A program made the translations under genes and the position numbers. The notes beneath the pieces are model-generated. The model saw only the letters and a program-made list of their open reading frames with translations, had not been told where the DNA came from and ran no database searches. DNA of 64,000 nt from positions 24,884 through 88,883 of the forward strand of contig JAGAQJ010000045.1 in assembly GCA_017622845.1 (NCBI GenBank). The letters are read 5' to 3'. This document shows positions 44,003 to 52,519 of this stretch, one piece after another; within the stretch, counting starts at the first letter, position 1, and the number at the start of each line of letters is the position of its first letter. The stretch comes from Lachnospiraceae bacterium (GTDB taxonomy: Bacteria; Bacillota; Clostridia; Lachnospirales; Lachnospiraceae).

Positions 44003-45577
44003 ATGAAAAAAATCAGAAAGAGAGCGATACTGTTGACTGCTGCTTTGGCTTTGGCAGCGGTACTGTTCGGTGCATTTAGCGCCGGTACGGTTCTGGCAGC
44101 TTCCGAAGACGAGGTGATTTCAGAAGGCGTATACATGGGAAAGATTAATCTTTCCGGTATGACAGCCGATGAAGCAAAAGCTGCCGTCAGTGAATACATA
44201 GGAGAATTGAAACAAAAAAATGTGACATTCGGCGCAGTCGGCGACCACTATGTAGTCGTCACAGCAGGTGATTTGGGGCTGACATGGGAAAATGAACAGG
44301 ATATTGATGCGGCAGTGTCGCTTGGCAAGCGCGGAAATATTGTAAAACGATATAAGGCAATACAGGATTTAAAGCATGGGAATAAGGTCTATGACCTTTC
44401 GCTTTCTTTTGATAAGTCTGTCCTGAAAACAGTGCTTGAGGAGCAGTGCGCAGAGTATGATGTGTCTGCTGTCAATGCCACGATGACGAGGGTCGACGGT
44501 CAGTTTGTTATCGATGAGGGTCAGACAGGTCAGGGCGTGAATATTGAAGAATCGCTCAATAAGATTTATGATTATCTGACAGGCGACTGGGATTACGAGG
44601 ATGCTTCTATAGACCTTGTGATTGACGTGACGGAGCCGAAGGCAAAAGCGGAGGACTTAGCAAAGCTTACAGATGTCCTTGGTACTTTTACGACGAGCTA
44701 CTCGACCAGCAGCTCTGCGCGGTGCAAAAACGTTGAAAACGGATGCAGGCTGATTAACGGTACGCTTTTGTATCCGGGAGATGAGTTTTCCACATATGAT
44801 ACGATAAAGCCGTTTACGCAGGATAACGGATACTATCCGGCAGGCTCTTACCTGAACGGCAAGGTGGTAGACAGTATCGGAGGCGGTATCTGCCAGGTGT
44901 CCACGACGCTGTACAATGCAGTGCTTTTGTCGGAGCTTGAGGTGACGGAAAGAAACAATCATTCCATGATTATTTCCTATGTAAAGCCGTCAATGGACGC
45001 TGCGATTGCAGAATCGGCAGGCAAGGACTTTAAGTTCAGGAATAACCTGACCAATCCGGTATATATAGAAGGACACACAGAGGGGAAGCAGATTACCTTT
45101 ACCATATATGGCGTGGAGACGAGAGACCCGTCGCGGACAGTGCGCTATGAGAGCGAAACGCTTTCGACCACTCATCCGGATCACGAGGATATTACGGCAA
45201 CTGCAAGCCAGGGCATCGGATATATCTCCGTGCAGTCTGCGCATATCGGTTACACTGCACAGCTTTGGAAGGTTGTTGAGGAGAATGGCGTCGAGGTAAG
45301 CCGTGAGGTCATCAACAAGAGCAGCTATAAGGCAACACCGAGATCTGCAGTGGTAGGCGTCAATACGGATAATCCTGCCTACGCGGCGCGCATGCAGGCA
45401 GCAGTGGCATCGGGAAGCATTGATACCTGTAAGGCGGAGGCGGCTGCAATTAATGCGGAGATACAGGCGGCAGCCCAGCAGCAGGCGGACTTGGAGGCAT
45501 ATTATCAGGCGCTCCAGCAGCAATTGCTGGAGCAGCAGCAGGCGGCAGCCCAGCAGGCAGAGGCAGAATTGCCGTAA
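44003..45577 (+). CDS. VanW-family exported protein
   Basis: A 524-residue exported protein with a signal peptide (cleavage near VLA-ASED, residue 33). Residues about 40-215 resemble the putative peptidoglycan-binding domain that precedes VanW (GVYMGKINLSGMTADEAKAAV, then a second copy). The VanW domain (about 230-370) has the conserved RCKNVENGCRLINGTLLYPGDEFS and SIGGGICQVSTTLYNAVLLS. The C-terminal 60 residues are Ala/Gln-rich. VanW proteins accompany cell-wall genes; their biochemical role is still unclear. Nearby vancomycin-resistance genes are absent. Confidence 0.9.
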   Translation: MKKIRKRAILLTAALALAAVLFGAFSAGTVLAASEDEVISEGVYMGKINLSGMTADEAKAAVSEYIGELKQKNVTFGAVGDHYVVVTAGDLGLTWENEQDIDAAVSLGKRGNIVKRYKAIQDLKHGNKVYDLSLSFDKSVLKTVLEEQCAEYDVSAVNATMTRVDGQFVIDEGQTGQGVNIEESLNKIYDYLTGDWDYEDASIDLVIDVTEPKAKAEDLAKLTDVLGTFTTSYSTSSSARCKNVENGCRLINGTLLYPGDEFSTYDTIKPFTQDNGYYPAGSYLNGKVVDSIGGGICQVSTTLYNAVLLSELEVTERNNHSMIISYVKPSMDAAIAESAGKDFKFRNNLTNPVYIEGHTEGKQITFTIYGVETRDPSRTVRYESETLSTTHPDHEDITATASQGIGYISVQSAHIGYTAQLWKVVEENGVEVSREVINKSSYKATPRSAVVGVNTDNPAYAARMQAAVASGSIDTCKAEAAAINAEIQAAAQQQADLEAYYQALQQQLLEQQQAAAQQAEAELP

Positions 45578-45613
45578 ATGCATTTGACAAAGGATATTTG
45601 AAGGGGATTTGTA

Positions 45614-46702
45614 ATGGATTGCGGGAAACTGACAGAGAGCATTTATGAGCGCTCCGTTTTCAAAGTAGTAAAGACAAATTCAACTGAAAACAGAAAATTT
45701 TATGATGGCGCAGGACTGGGGGCAGACTGCGCCGTTTTGACAGGCAAAAAAGTGTCGGATAATGCGCATGAAGACTGTGCAGGACTGATGTCCGGTCAGG
45801 CATTGGCATCAGGTATGGATGTGAGGCTCGCAGCGAGAGCATATATGGCAGCGACCAATCATGTAATCGCCTGCTGTGCGAATTCTGCCGCATCGGGTTT
45901 GTTTGGCTCCTATGCCAGTCTGACGATGATGGTTCCGGAAAGAATGCGTGAGATTAAGGTACGCAATATGGTTGAGGCAGCCTCTATACAGGCTGAGGAG
46001 ACAGGAATTCCTATTATGAGCTGCAATGTACAGGTGCTTCCTGCTATGACGGAGGCAGTTGCGACCTGCGTGGTCAGTGCAGGACTGGAACATAAAAGCG
46101 ACAGCAATCTTGTGGCAATGAAGAGAAGGGCGCATGTCGATGAGGACATCGTGATGACCAAGTGGCTCGGACTTGAGGGAACGGCAGTGATAGCAGACAG
46201 AAGCCGCGGCAGGCTTTGCGAAAGATATCCTTCGGATATCGTGGAGGAAGCGGCGGATTTTTACAGATATCTGTCTGTCGCTTCGGAGGCCGCCACCGCC
46301 GTTAAGTCCGGCGCAGGTTATCTGCAGGTATTGCGGGAGGGCGGAGTATTCGGGGGACTCTGGCAGCTGGCAGCAGATAATGGCGTTGGACTGGTCATAG
46401 ACTTAAAGAGCATACCTGTCAGACAGGAAACGATTGAGGTATGCGAGTTTTTTGATTTGAATCCTTATGAGCTTTTGGCAGGCGGGAGCCTGCTGATAAC
46501 AACAGAAAACGGAGGTCAGCTTGTCTGCGCACTGGAGAAAGCAGGCGTGCCCGCGGCTGTGATTGGGCGTACCGCACAGGGGAACGACCGCATTCTGCGC
46601 CATGCTGGGGAATCGAGGTTTCTTGAGCCTGCAAGAGGTGATGAAATCTTCCGCTATTTTAGTCTGGCGGAAGAAATGAAGCGTGAGGAGGGAAAGACCT
46701 GA
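45614..46702 (+). CDS. AIR-synthase-related (PurM/HypE-like) protein
   Basis: A 362-residue protein with the two-domain fold of AIR synthases. The N-terminal half has GAGLGADCAVL and the VPERMREIKVRNMVEAAS segment typical of HypE/PurM-like proteins. The C-terminal half, GVGLVIDLKSIPVRQETIEVCEFF through ELLAGGSLLITT and PAAVIGR, matches AIRS_C closely. Purine and hydrogenase genes are absent, so it is a stand-alone paralogue of unknown substrate (COG1973-like). ATG follows GAAGGGG. Confidence 0.78.
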   Translation: MDCGKLTESIYERSVFKVVKTNSTENRKFYDGAGLGADCAVLTGKKVSDNAHEDCAGLMSGQALASGMDVRLAARAYMAATNHVIACCANSAASGLFGSYASLTMMVPERMREIKVRNMVEAASIQAEETGIPIMSCNVQVLPAMTEAVATCVVSAGLEHKSDSNLVAMKRRAHVDEDIVMTKWLGLEGTAVIADRSRGRLCERYPSDIVEEAADFYRYLSVASEAATAVKSGAGYLQVLREGGVFGGLWQLAADNGVGLVIDLKSIPVRQETIEVCEFFDLNPYELLAGGSLLITTENGGQLVCALEKAGVPAAVIGRTAQGNDRILRHAGESRFLEPARGDEIFRYFSLAEEMKREEGKT

Positions 46703-46790
46703 GCGTGTTGAAAAGCTGCTCAACAGGCGTCTGCTAAAAAGAAAGCATCAATAGGGAACGCAGCAGGCGTTTGCCGGAAAGGCAAGGGAT

Positions 46791-46861
46791 AGACATCAAG
46801 TCACCACGAAGTGGTTTTGCATGACATGATGCCCGTAACGATGAGGGTACTGAATAGTTAC
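46791..46861 (+). repeat. Short palindromic repeat, type D (copy D2)
   Basis: CATCAAGTC (46794-46802) and GACATGATG (46823-46831) pair with one mismatch around a CCAC/GTGG mini-hairpin; ends GAGGGTACTGAATAGTTAC. Confidence 0.72.
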
Positions 46862-46890
46862 AGTAAATAAGAGTAATGATGGAGGCAAAT

Positions 46891-47373
46891 ATGAGAGAAC
46901 AGATTTTAGCAATTATAGAAAAAAACAGCAGAATTGATCTGCATGAGCTTGCAATTATTCTTGGTATGGAGGAGACAGCAATCCTTAATGAGATGGAGCA
47001 GATGGAAAAGGAAGGAATTATCTGCGGATACCACACTCTGATTGACTGGGAAAAGACAGATGTGCAGAAGGTTAACGCACTGATTGAGGTGCGTGTGACG
47101 CCTCAGCGCGGAAAGGGCTTTGACAGCATCGCTGAGCGCATCTATAAGTATCCTGAGGTGCACGCTGTATATCTGATTTCGGGCGGCTATGACCTGCTTG
47201 TCAGCTTAGAGGGAAAGTCTCTTAAGGAAGTATCGAATTTTGTGTCCGATAAGCTTTCCACTCTGGACTCTGTGATTAGTACCGCAACACACTTTATCCT
47301 GAAAAAGTATAAGGACCACGGTACGATACTGGGCAAGAAGGAATCTGACGAAAGGATGCAGGTGACACCATGA
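46891..47373 (+). CDS. Lrp/AsnC-family transcriptional regulator
   Basis: A 160-residue regulator: an N-terminal helix-turn-helix (IDLHELAIILGMEETAILNEMEQMEKEGIICGY in parts) and a C-terminal RAM/AsnC ligand domain (VNALIEVRVTPQRGKGFD, VHAVYLISGGYDLLVSLEG). It overlaps the aminotransferase start by 4 bases (ATGA), so it likely senses an amino acid and regulates that enzyme. ATG at 46891 with TGGAGG upstream is preferred. Confidence 0.9.
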   Translation: MREQILAIIEKNSRIDLHELAIILGMEETAILNEMEQMEKEGIICGYHTLIDWEKTDVQKVNALIEVRVTPQRGKGFDSIAERIYKYPEVHAVYLISGGYDLLVSLEGKSLKEVSNFVSDKLSTLDSVISTATHFILKKYKDHGTILGKKESDERMQVTP

Positions 47374-48551
47374 GAAATCCGTTATCAAAAACGATCATAG
47401 AGATAAAGCCTTCGGGCATCCGCAAATATTTTGACATCGTAAGTGAGATGAATGACCCTGATGTGATTTCGCTCGGTGTTGGTGAGCCGGATTTCGAGAC
47501 GCCGTGGCACATCAGAGATGAGGGTATCTATTCACTGGAAAAGGGACGTACCTTTTATACTGCAAATGCAGGTCTTTTGGAGCTTCGTGAGGAGATATGC
47601 AATTACCTGAAAAGACGTTTTGAGCTGAATTATGATGCAAAGCATGAGGTTCTGGTAACAGTCGGCGGCTCTGAGGCGATTGATATTGCCCTCCGCGCAA
47701 TGATTGACCCGGGCGACGAGGTGATTATCCCACAGCCAAGCTATGTTTCCTACGAGCCATGTGCAGTGCTTGCGGGAGGTAAACCGGTTATTATCGAGTT
47801 AAAGCATGAAAATCAGTTCCGGCTGACGGCACAGGAGCTTGAGGAGGCTATTACCGACAAGACAAAGGTACTGATTCTTCCATTCCCAAACAATCCTACA
47901 GGAGCTGTTATGGAAAGAAAGGATTTGGAGGCAATTGCTGCGGTTATTGAAAAGCACGACCTTTTCGTGCTCTCTGATGAGATTTATTCCGAGCTTTGCT
48001 ACACGGATAAGCATGTTTCGATAGCGAATATCCCCGGCATGTGGGAGAGAACGATCCTGATTAATGGTTTCTCGAAGTCCTATGCGATGACTGGCTGGAG
48101 ACTTGGCTATGCATGTGGTCCCAAGGAGATTGTAGAGCAGATGTACAAGATTCATCAGTTCTGCATCATGTGTGCGCCCACAACATCACAGTATGCAGCA
48201 ATTGATGCGCTGAAAAACGGTGATGCGGATGTGCAGATGATGAGAGAGTCCTACAATCAGAGACGCCGCTATCTGGTCAATGCATTTCAGGAAATGGGAC
48301 TGGAATGCTTTGAGCCGTTTGGAGCCTTTTACATATTCCCGTGTATTAAGCAGTTCGGCATGACAAGCGATGAGTTTGCGACAAGGCTTCTGCATGAGGA
48401 GAAGCTTGCGATTGTGCCGGGAAATGCCTTCGGCGACAGCGGTGAAGGATTTCTGCGTATTTCCTATGCTTATTCACTGGAAAAGCTCAAGATTGCTATC
48501 GGAAGGCTTAAGAATTTTGTAGAAAAGCTGAATAAGGAACAGAACCGGTAG
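47370..48551 (+). CDS. PLP-dependent class I/II aminotransferase
   Basis: A 393-residue fold-type-I aminotransferase. N-terminal substrate residues ISLGVGEPDFETPWHI, the PLP-contact asparagine in PFPNNPTGAVM near 170, the cofactor Asp in LSDEIYSELCY near 202, the Schiff-base lysine in NGFSKSYAMTGWRLGY near 234, and the carboxylate-binding Arg in GFLRISYA near 373. Such proteins act on aspartate, aromatic amino acids or alanine; the substrate is open. It is translationally coupled to the Lrp regulator. Confidence 0.92.
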   Translation: MRNPLSKTIIEIKPSGIRKYFDIVSEMNDPDVISLGVGEPDFETPWHIRDEGIYSLEKGRTFYTANAGLLELREEICNYLKRRFELNYDAKHEVLVTVGGSEAIDIALRAMIDPGDEVIIPQPSYVSYEPCAVLAGGKPVIIELKHENQFRLTAQELEEAITDKTKVLILPFPNNPTGAVMERKDLEAIAAVIEKHDLFVLSDEIYSELCYTDKHVSIANIPGMWERTILINGFSKSYAMTGWRLGYACGPKEIVEQMYKIHQFCIMCAPTTSQYAAIDALKNGDADVQMMRESYNQRRRYLVNAFQEMGLECFEPFGAFYIFPCIKQFGMTSDEFATRLLHEEKLAIVPGNAFGDSGEGFLRISYAYSLEKLKIAIGRLKNFVEKLNKEQNR

Positions 48552-48567
48552 GCAGAAGGAGAGCAGG

Positions 48568-49071
48568 GTGAATATTGTATTATATCAGCCGGAGATTCCG
48601 GCAAACACCGGAAATATTGGGCGAACCTGTGTGGCGACAGGTACCCGGCTTCATCTGATTGAACCTTTGGGATTCCGCCTGACGGGTAAGGAGCTTCGCA
48701 GGGCAGGCATGGACTATTGGGAGCACCTTGATGTGACACGTTACATGAACTTTGAGGAGTTTGTGGAGAAAAATCTTGCAGGCAATCCAAAGGCGAAAAT
48801 CTGGATGGCAACGACCAAGGCAAAAAAGGTATATACACAGGCACAGTTCGGACCTGATGATTTTATCATGTTCGGAAAAGAAAGTGCGGGGATTCCCGAG
48901 GAGATTTTGGTCGACCACGAGAATACTTGTATCCGGATTCCGATGCTTGACAAGATTCGAAGCCTGAACCTGTCCAACAGTGTGAGTATCGTGCTTTATG
49001 AAGCACTGCGCCAGCAGAACTTCGAAGGATTGCAGACGCAGGGAGAACTTCATCATATGCAGTGGAAATAG
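48568..49071 (+). CDS. trmL: tRNA (cytidine/uridine-34-2'-O)-methyltransferase
   Basis: A 167-residue SPOUT methyltransferase that 2'-O-methylates the wobble base of tRNA-Leu. It opens with NIVLYQPEIPANTGNIGRTC and has the knot motifs FGKESAGIPEEIL near 100-112 and IRIPMLDKIRSLNLSNSVSIVLYEALRQ. Length is standard. The start is GTG after AAGGAGAG. It lies 16 bases after the aminotransferase gene. Confidence 0.95.
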   Translation: MNIVLYQPEIPANTGNIGRTCVATGTRLHLIEPLGFRLTGKELRRAGMDYWEHLDVTRYMNFEEFVEKNLAGNPKAKIWMATTKAKKVYTQAQFGPDDFIMFGKESAGIPEEILVDHENTCIRIPMLDKIRSLNLSNSVSIVLYEALRQQNFEGLQTQGELHHMQWK

Positions 49072-49109
49072 CAAAAAGGGCATAGTCATGTACAATGGCT
49101 ATGCCCTTT
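49071..49109. terminator. Terminator between trmL and the minus-strand exosortase gene
   Basis: AAAGGGCATAG (49075-49085) pairs with CTATGCCCTTT (49099-49109). Read on the minus strand the hairpin is followed by TTTTTGC, so it ends the exosortase transcript; it may act in both directions. Confidence 0.75.
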
Positions 49110-49138
49110 GATGCATATGTGCACCCAAAGGAAGATTG

Positions 49139-49927
49139 TCAGCAGAGGTGGCGGGCACATTTGACAGTCTTGAGTATGCAGGCGTACAGCGAAAACGTCA
49201 GAGAACGAAGTCTGCATAATAGGAAGAAAGCGGCTGTCACCAATGCACAGATACCGGTTACAAGCAGTGCATACTGTGAGAAACCCTCCCAGTCGCCGCG
49301 ATATAACCTGACAAGAAAGGGTAATCCTAAAACCATGACAAAATACCAAAAAACAGGTGCTATAAAAGGGTGTCTGTTTTTTGACGGGAGTAAGGGAGAT
49401 GACTGGGCAAAGAAGCGGCTGCAAAGCTTTCCTGTAAAATAGTAGATGATGAACAGGGAAGAAAAGTAAATCGAAGTACCGATGATGGTATGAAGCTGCT
49501 CCGCAGTAATCTGTTTTCCCATCAGGTTGTGAGCGGTTAAAATAATGGGAAGGTATATGGAAACGGTTATTCTAATTCCGTTTACAAATATAGTTAATAT
49601 ATAGGAAAGAACAGCACTGCAGAAGAGCCAGAGTGTTTTTTGCCGCATGGAGCTGATGCGGTATGTAAAGGAACATACCATCATGACAAATGTAATCAGC
49701 AGGAAGCGCACGCCGGAGCATGAGGCAGCAATGATAAAGCGATAATCGTGATTGACATAGCCGACATGCGGTACATTTTCAAAGGAAATGCCGCTGAGGA
49801 TACGGACCCAATACGAGGTAGGTGTCAGTATCCATGCAAGGGCATCACTGTCTGCTGTCTGATAGAAGACTTTTACTGCCAGCACTATGATAAGTGCCGG
49901 CAGATAAATCAGTAGATTTTTTTTCAT
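49139..49927 (-). CDS. xrtK: Exosortase-family transpeptidase, probably exosortase K type
   Basis: A 262-residue multi-pass membrane protein with about seven helices. The three exosortase catalytic residues are visible in order: Cys in IAASCSGVRF near 69, Arg in FVNGIRITVS near 118, and His in LHTIIGTSIYFSS near 146. Exosortases cut C-terminal sorting signals and attach proteins to the surface or release them. The short single-domain form in a Clostridial genome fits exosortase K. ATG at 49927 is chosen because AAAAGGAT precedes it; the upstream in-frame ATG at 49948 lacks a site. It lies 21 bases downstream of a VIT/VWA gene with a matching C-terminal signal. Confidence 0.75.
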   Translation of the reverse strand: MKKNLLIYLPALIIVLAVKVFYQTADSDALAWILTPTSYWVRILSGISFENVPHVGYVNHDYRFIIAASCSGVRFLLITFVMMVCSFTYRISSMRQKTLWLFCSAVLSYILTIFVNGIRITVSIYLPIILTAHNLMGKQITAEQLHTIIGTSIYFSSLFIIYYFTGKLCSRFFAQSSPLLPSKNRHPFIAPVFWYFVMVLGLPFLVRLYRGDWEGFSQYALLVTGICALVTAAFFLLCRLRSLTFSLYACILKTVKCARHLC

Positions 49928-49948
49928 GCGTGTATCCTTTTCTTTCAT

Positions 49949-52033
49949 TTAACGATTGGAAACAGCAGTCTTCCTGCGGTGTAAAAACTGTAGCAGCAAA
50001 AGGAGTACAAGTGCTGTCGGCAGAAGGAAATCTGTCGGTTCTGAGCCAAAGAGATAGCCGCCAAGCGCGAAATTCGATACTTCAAGCGGAAGCGGAAGCG
50101 GCTGGTCTGTGTCTGTCGCATTTCCATCAGGATTGCGCACTGTATCAAGGACAGCGATAAATGAGGTATAGGGTGTGAGAATGCTGTAGGTCAATCCAAG
50201 CTCTGTTAATTCGTCCTTAATATCAGGATTGTTTTTATTTAATCCGTAATTGGTCAGGTGCTCAATTCGCTTTTGTGCCCACAGATAGCTCAGGGCATCA
50301 CTGTCTAAAGAAACAGCGGCAGCCGAGGCAGCCAGTGCGTTGTCGTCTTCGGTGTTTGTGTCGGGTGTGAGCATATCGGCAACAGAAATCGTCTGTGTGT
50401 AGTCTCCGGCTCCGTTTTTACCTGTGATGGTAACAGTGCCTTTGGGTTCGCCGCGCCATTTCCCAAGCAGAACAATCGGCTTCTGGGCATAAAGTGTCGG
50501 AAGAATGGAAGGTTCCACATCATAGGCATCAAAGCCGTCAAAACTTACCTGAATATTTGTCAGAACAGGGGACTGTATGTAGGTTTTAAACTGTGCAGCA
50601 GTTTCAGAAGCCTCTGATTCGTCCGTGACAATAAACGGTTCGCCCTGGCCTGTCTTTGCGATTCCTTCGATTAAATAGCGGTTAACACTTGTTCCGATGC
50701 CGAAAGGGAAGAAATCGGCACTGCCTGCATTTTCACGAATAATGTCAAAAATATCATTTTCACCGTAAATATAACCGTCTGTAATAATGACAATATTGCG
50801 CGATACATCATCAGAGGCAGGGATGGCAATTGCCTCCTCCAGCGCAGGTGCAAGCTCTGTACCGCCGGAGCCTTCCTGATAGTCAATAATCCGGATTGCG
50901 TTTTCAATATTTTCTTTCGTAGCAGGGACAGAGCGCTCTGCCATCTGATAAGAGGCGCCGGAGAACAGAATCAGGTTAAAGGTATCTGTCTCCTTAAGGT
51001 TGGAAACAAGATTTTTAATCAGCTCCTTTGCAGTGTCCAAAGGAAAGCCTGACATGGAGCCTGAGATATCCAGCACAAAGATGTATTCTCTGGGAGGGAT
51101 ATCTTTCGCATCAAAGCGTTCAGGCGGCTGTACCATCAGCATAAAGAAGTTTTCTGTTTCTCCGGTATTGAGCATGAGTCCGGTGGAAATATCCTCGCTT
51201 GTCAGCTTATAATCAAGAATAAAATCTCTGTTTCCTGCATAATCAGTGGGGTCTGCCAAGGAGATATCTGCCTTGGTATTTTCGTCCCATTTGATATCAA
51301 TTTTGTGAGAGCTGCTTGTAAGCTCCGTGATGGGAACACCTGCGGAGAGGTTTACGTGGATATTGTATTGGCTGTCAGGTAATTTTCCCTCCGGTAAGTA
51401 GGGCGTTGCGGTCCATTCCTCGCGTGTTCCGCAGTCGTCGATAACAGGGCTTACATATCGGGGACCTACAACAGTCGGATAGACGAACTGATACACTCCG
51501 TCCGCAGGCGTAATCAGCTCGGTGTAATGGAGGTCGATAGAAACCGTGTCATTGGGCATAATATTTGCAACATTCATGGAAAATACATTAGGCTGTTCCT
51601 CTGACAAAAGAGAGGCGCTTTTTCCCTCCTCCTTTGCCTCCTCAAATTCTTCCTCTGCTTCTTCCTTTTCCTTGATTTGAGCAGTTACAATCTGATTGCC
51701 GATTTGCATCTGCATACCGTGGACGGTTACCTTTGTGGAGGCAGGAAAAACATAGCTTGCATTGATGGGATTCTGTCCTTCATTTGCGTAGGTCTGCAAT
51801 ACGTGAATGTCAGCGATAACGCCGTTGATGTCAACCGTTACATTTGTCTTTTTTAAAGGGAAGCTGTCCACGGAGGGGTCTGCAGTTTCCACATAAAAAT
51901 AAGGGGCGCCTGTCTTGTCCTCATCTTCAGAGCTTTCCTCCTTGGCGTGGACTGTGGGTATCGGGACAGACATCAGGACGAGTACTGCAGCCAGAAGGCA
52001 TATCAGTTTTTTGGGTGTGTTTTGTTTTTTCAT
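49949..52033 (-). CDS. VIT and VWA domain surface protein, candidate exosortase substrate
   Basis: A 694-residue exported protein. A signal peptide ends near residue 30 (VHA). A VIT domain spans about 45-180 (VTVDINGVIADIHVLQTYAN, YVFPASTKVTVHGMQMQIG). A VWA domain starts near 315 with metal-site DISGSMS, a later TDGYIYGEN, and GTELAPALEEAI. The C-terminus reads GSEPTDFLLP, then a leucine-rich helix and HRRK, the three-part pattern (Glu-Pro motif, helix, basic end) of exosortase substrates. VIT/VWA proteins resemble inter-alpha-trypsin inhibitor heavy chains. It is first in a two-gene operon with the exosortase. The ligand is unknown. Confidence 0.87.
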   Translation of the reverse strand: MKKQNTPKKLICLLAAVLVLMSVPIPTVHAKEESSEDEDKTGAPYFYVETADPSVDSFPLKKTNVTVDINGVIADIHVLQTYANEGQNPINASYVFPASTKVTVHGMQMQIGNQIVTAQIKEKEEAEEEFEEAKEEGKSASLLSEEQPNVFSMNVANIMPNDTVSIDLHYTELITPADGVYQFVYPTVVGPRYVSPVIDDCGTREEWTATPYLPEGKLPDSQYNIHVNLSAGVPITELTSSSHKIDIKWDENTKADISLADPTDYAGNRDFILDYKLTSEDISTGLMLNTGETENFFMLMVQPPERFDAKDIPPREYIFVLDISGSMSGFPLDTAKELIKNLVSNLKETDTFNLILFSGASYQMAERSVPATKENIENAIRIIDYQEGSGGTELAPALEEAIAIPASDDVSRNIVIITDGYIYGENDIFDIIRENAGSADFFPFGIGTSVNRYLIEGIAKTGQGEPFIVTDESEASETAAQFKTYIQSPVLTNIQVSFDGFDAYDVEPSILPTLYAQKPIVLLGKWRGEPKGTVTITGKNGAGDYTQTISVADMLTPDTNTEDDNALAASAAAVSLDSDALSYLWAQKRIEHLTNYGLNKNNPDIKDELTELGLTYSILTPYTSFIAVLDTVRNPDGNATDTDQPLPLPLEVSNFALGGYLFGSEPTDFLLPTALVLLLLLQFLHRRKTAVSNR

Positions 52034-52130
52034 TTTCTATACCATACCTTTCCTAAGTATAAGGATTTTGCCGTGTACAGGCATACTTGCGCGGCAAAAC
52101 CGTGATTCAAGAGTATTTGTTGTGCATGTG

Positions 52131-52150
52131 CCCTTGTAAACTGAGGGTAT
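52131..52150. repeat. 20-base element shared with 63801-63820
   Basis: CCCTTGTAAACTGAGGGTAT is identical at both sites; a relative (CCTTCGCGAACTGAGGGTAT) lies at 12323-12342. At 63796-63822 the flanks make a perfect 9-bp stem. All three lie just upstream of gene starts. Confidence 0.6.
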
Positions 52151-52172
52151 CTTTACGATACAGCATGGATTC

Positions 52173-52238
52173 ATCAAAGTTGCATATTTTTTGTATCAAA
52201 TTGGCATATTTTTGGCATCAAAGTTGCATCATTTGCAG
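52173..52238. repeat. Three 22-bp direct repeats upstream of the VIT/VWA gene
   Basis: ATCAAA begins at 52173, 52195 and 52217, an exact 22-base spacing (two helical turns). The units follow ATCAAAGTTGCATATTTT with small changes. They lie 140-205 bases upstream of the VIT/VWA start, on the face a DNA-binding protein array would use. The rest of the 52034-52519 gap has a type-D repeat and no gene. Confidence 0.65.
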
Positions 52239-52420
52239 ATAAACCACTTACATGATTTTTGACTGCTTTATGCTCCTTATGGATGGAAAGCTTTGAACGG
52301 GAAATGCTTGAAAAGTGATTGAAATGCTTTCTTAAATTTCTACGAAAATTTAATTAATAAAAAAAGAACTGATAAGATATAAAATTCATAGTAATTGTTC
52401 AGTATAGTACTCCGCAGCAA

Positions 52421-52512
52421 GTGCGTGAGAATGCGTAAATTGCGTTAGGCATCAAGTCACCACAAAGTGGTTTTGCATGACTTGATGCCCGCAACTATGA
52501 GGGTACTGAATA
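52421..52512 (+). repeat. Short palindromic repeat, type D (copy D3)
   Basis: GGCATCAAGTC pairs with GACTTGATGCC around CCACAAAGTGG; the left flank GTGCGTGAGAATGCGTAAAT matches D1. It ends GAGGGTACTGAATATG just before the Rpn gene's 3' end. Confidence 0.72.
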
Positions 52513-52519
52513 TGTCTTT

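Noticed and set aside
44003-45577. VanW protein as evidence of glycopeptide resistance
   Set aside because: No vanHAX or vanRS genes are present, and VanW proteins are common in Clostridia without resistance.
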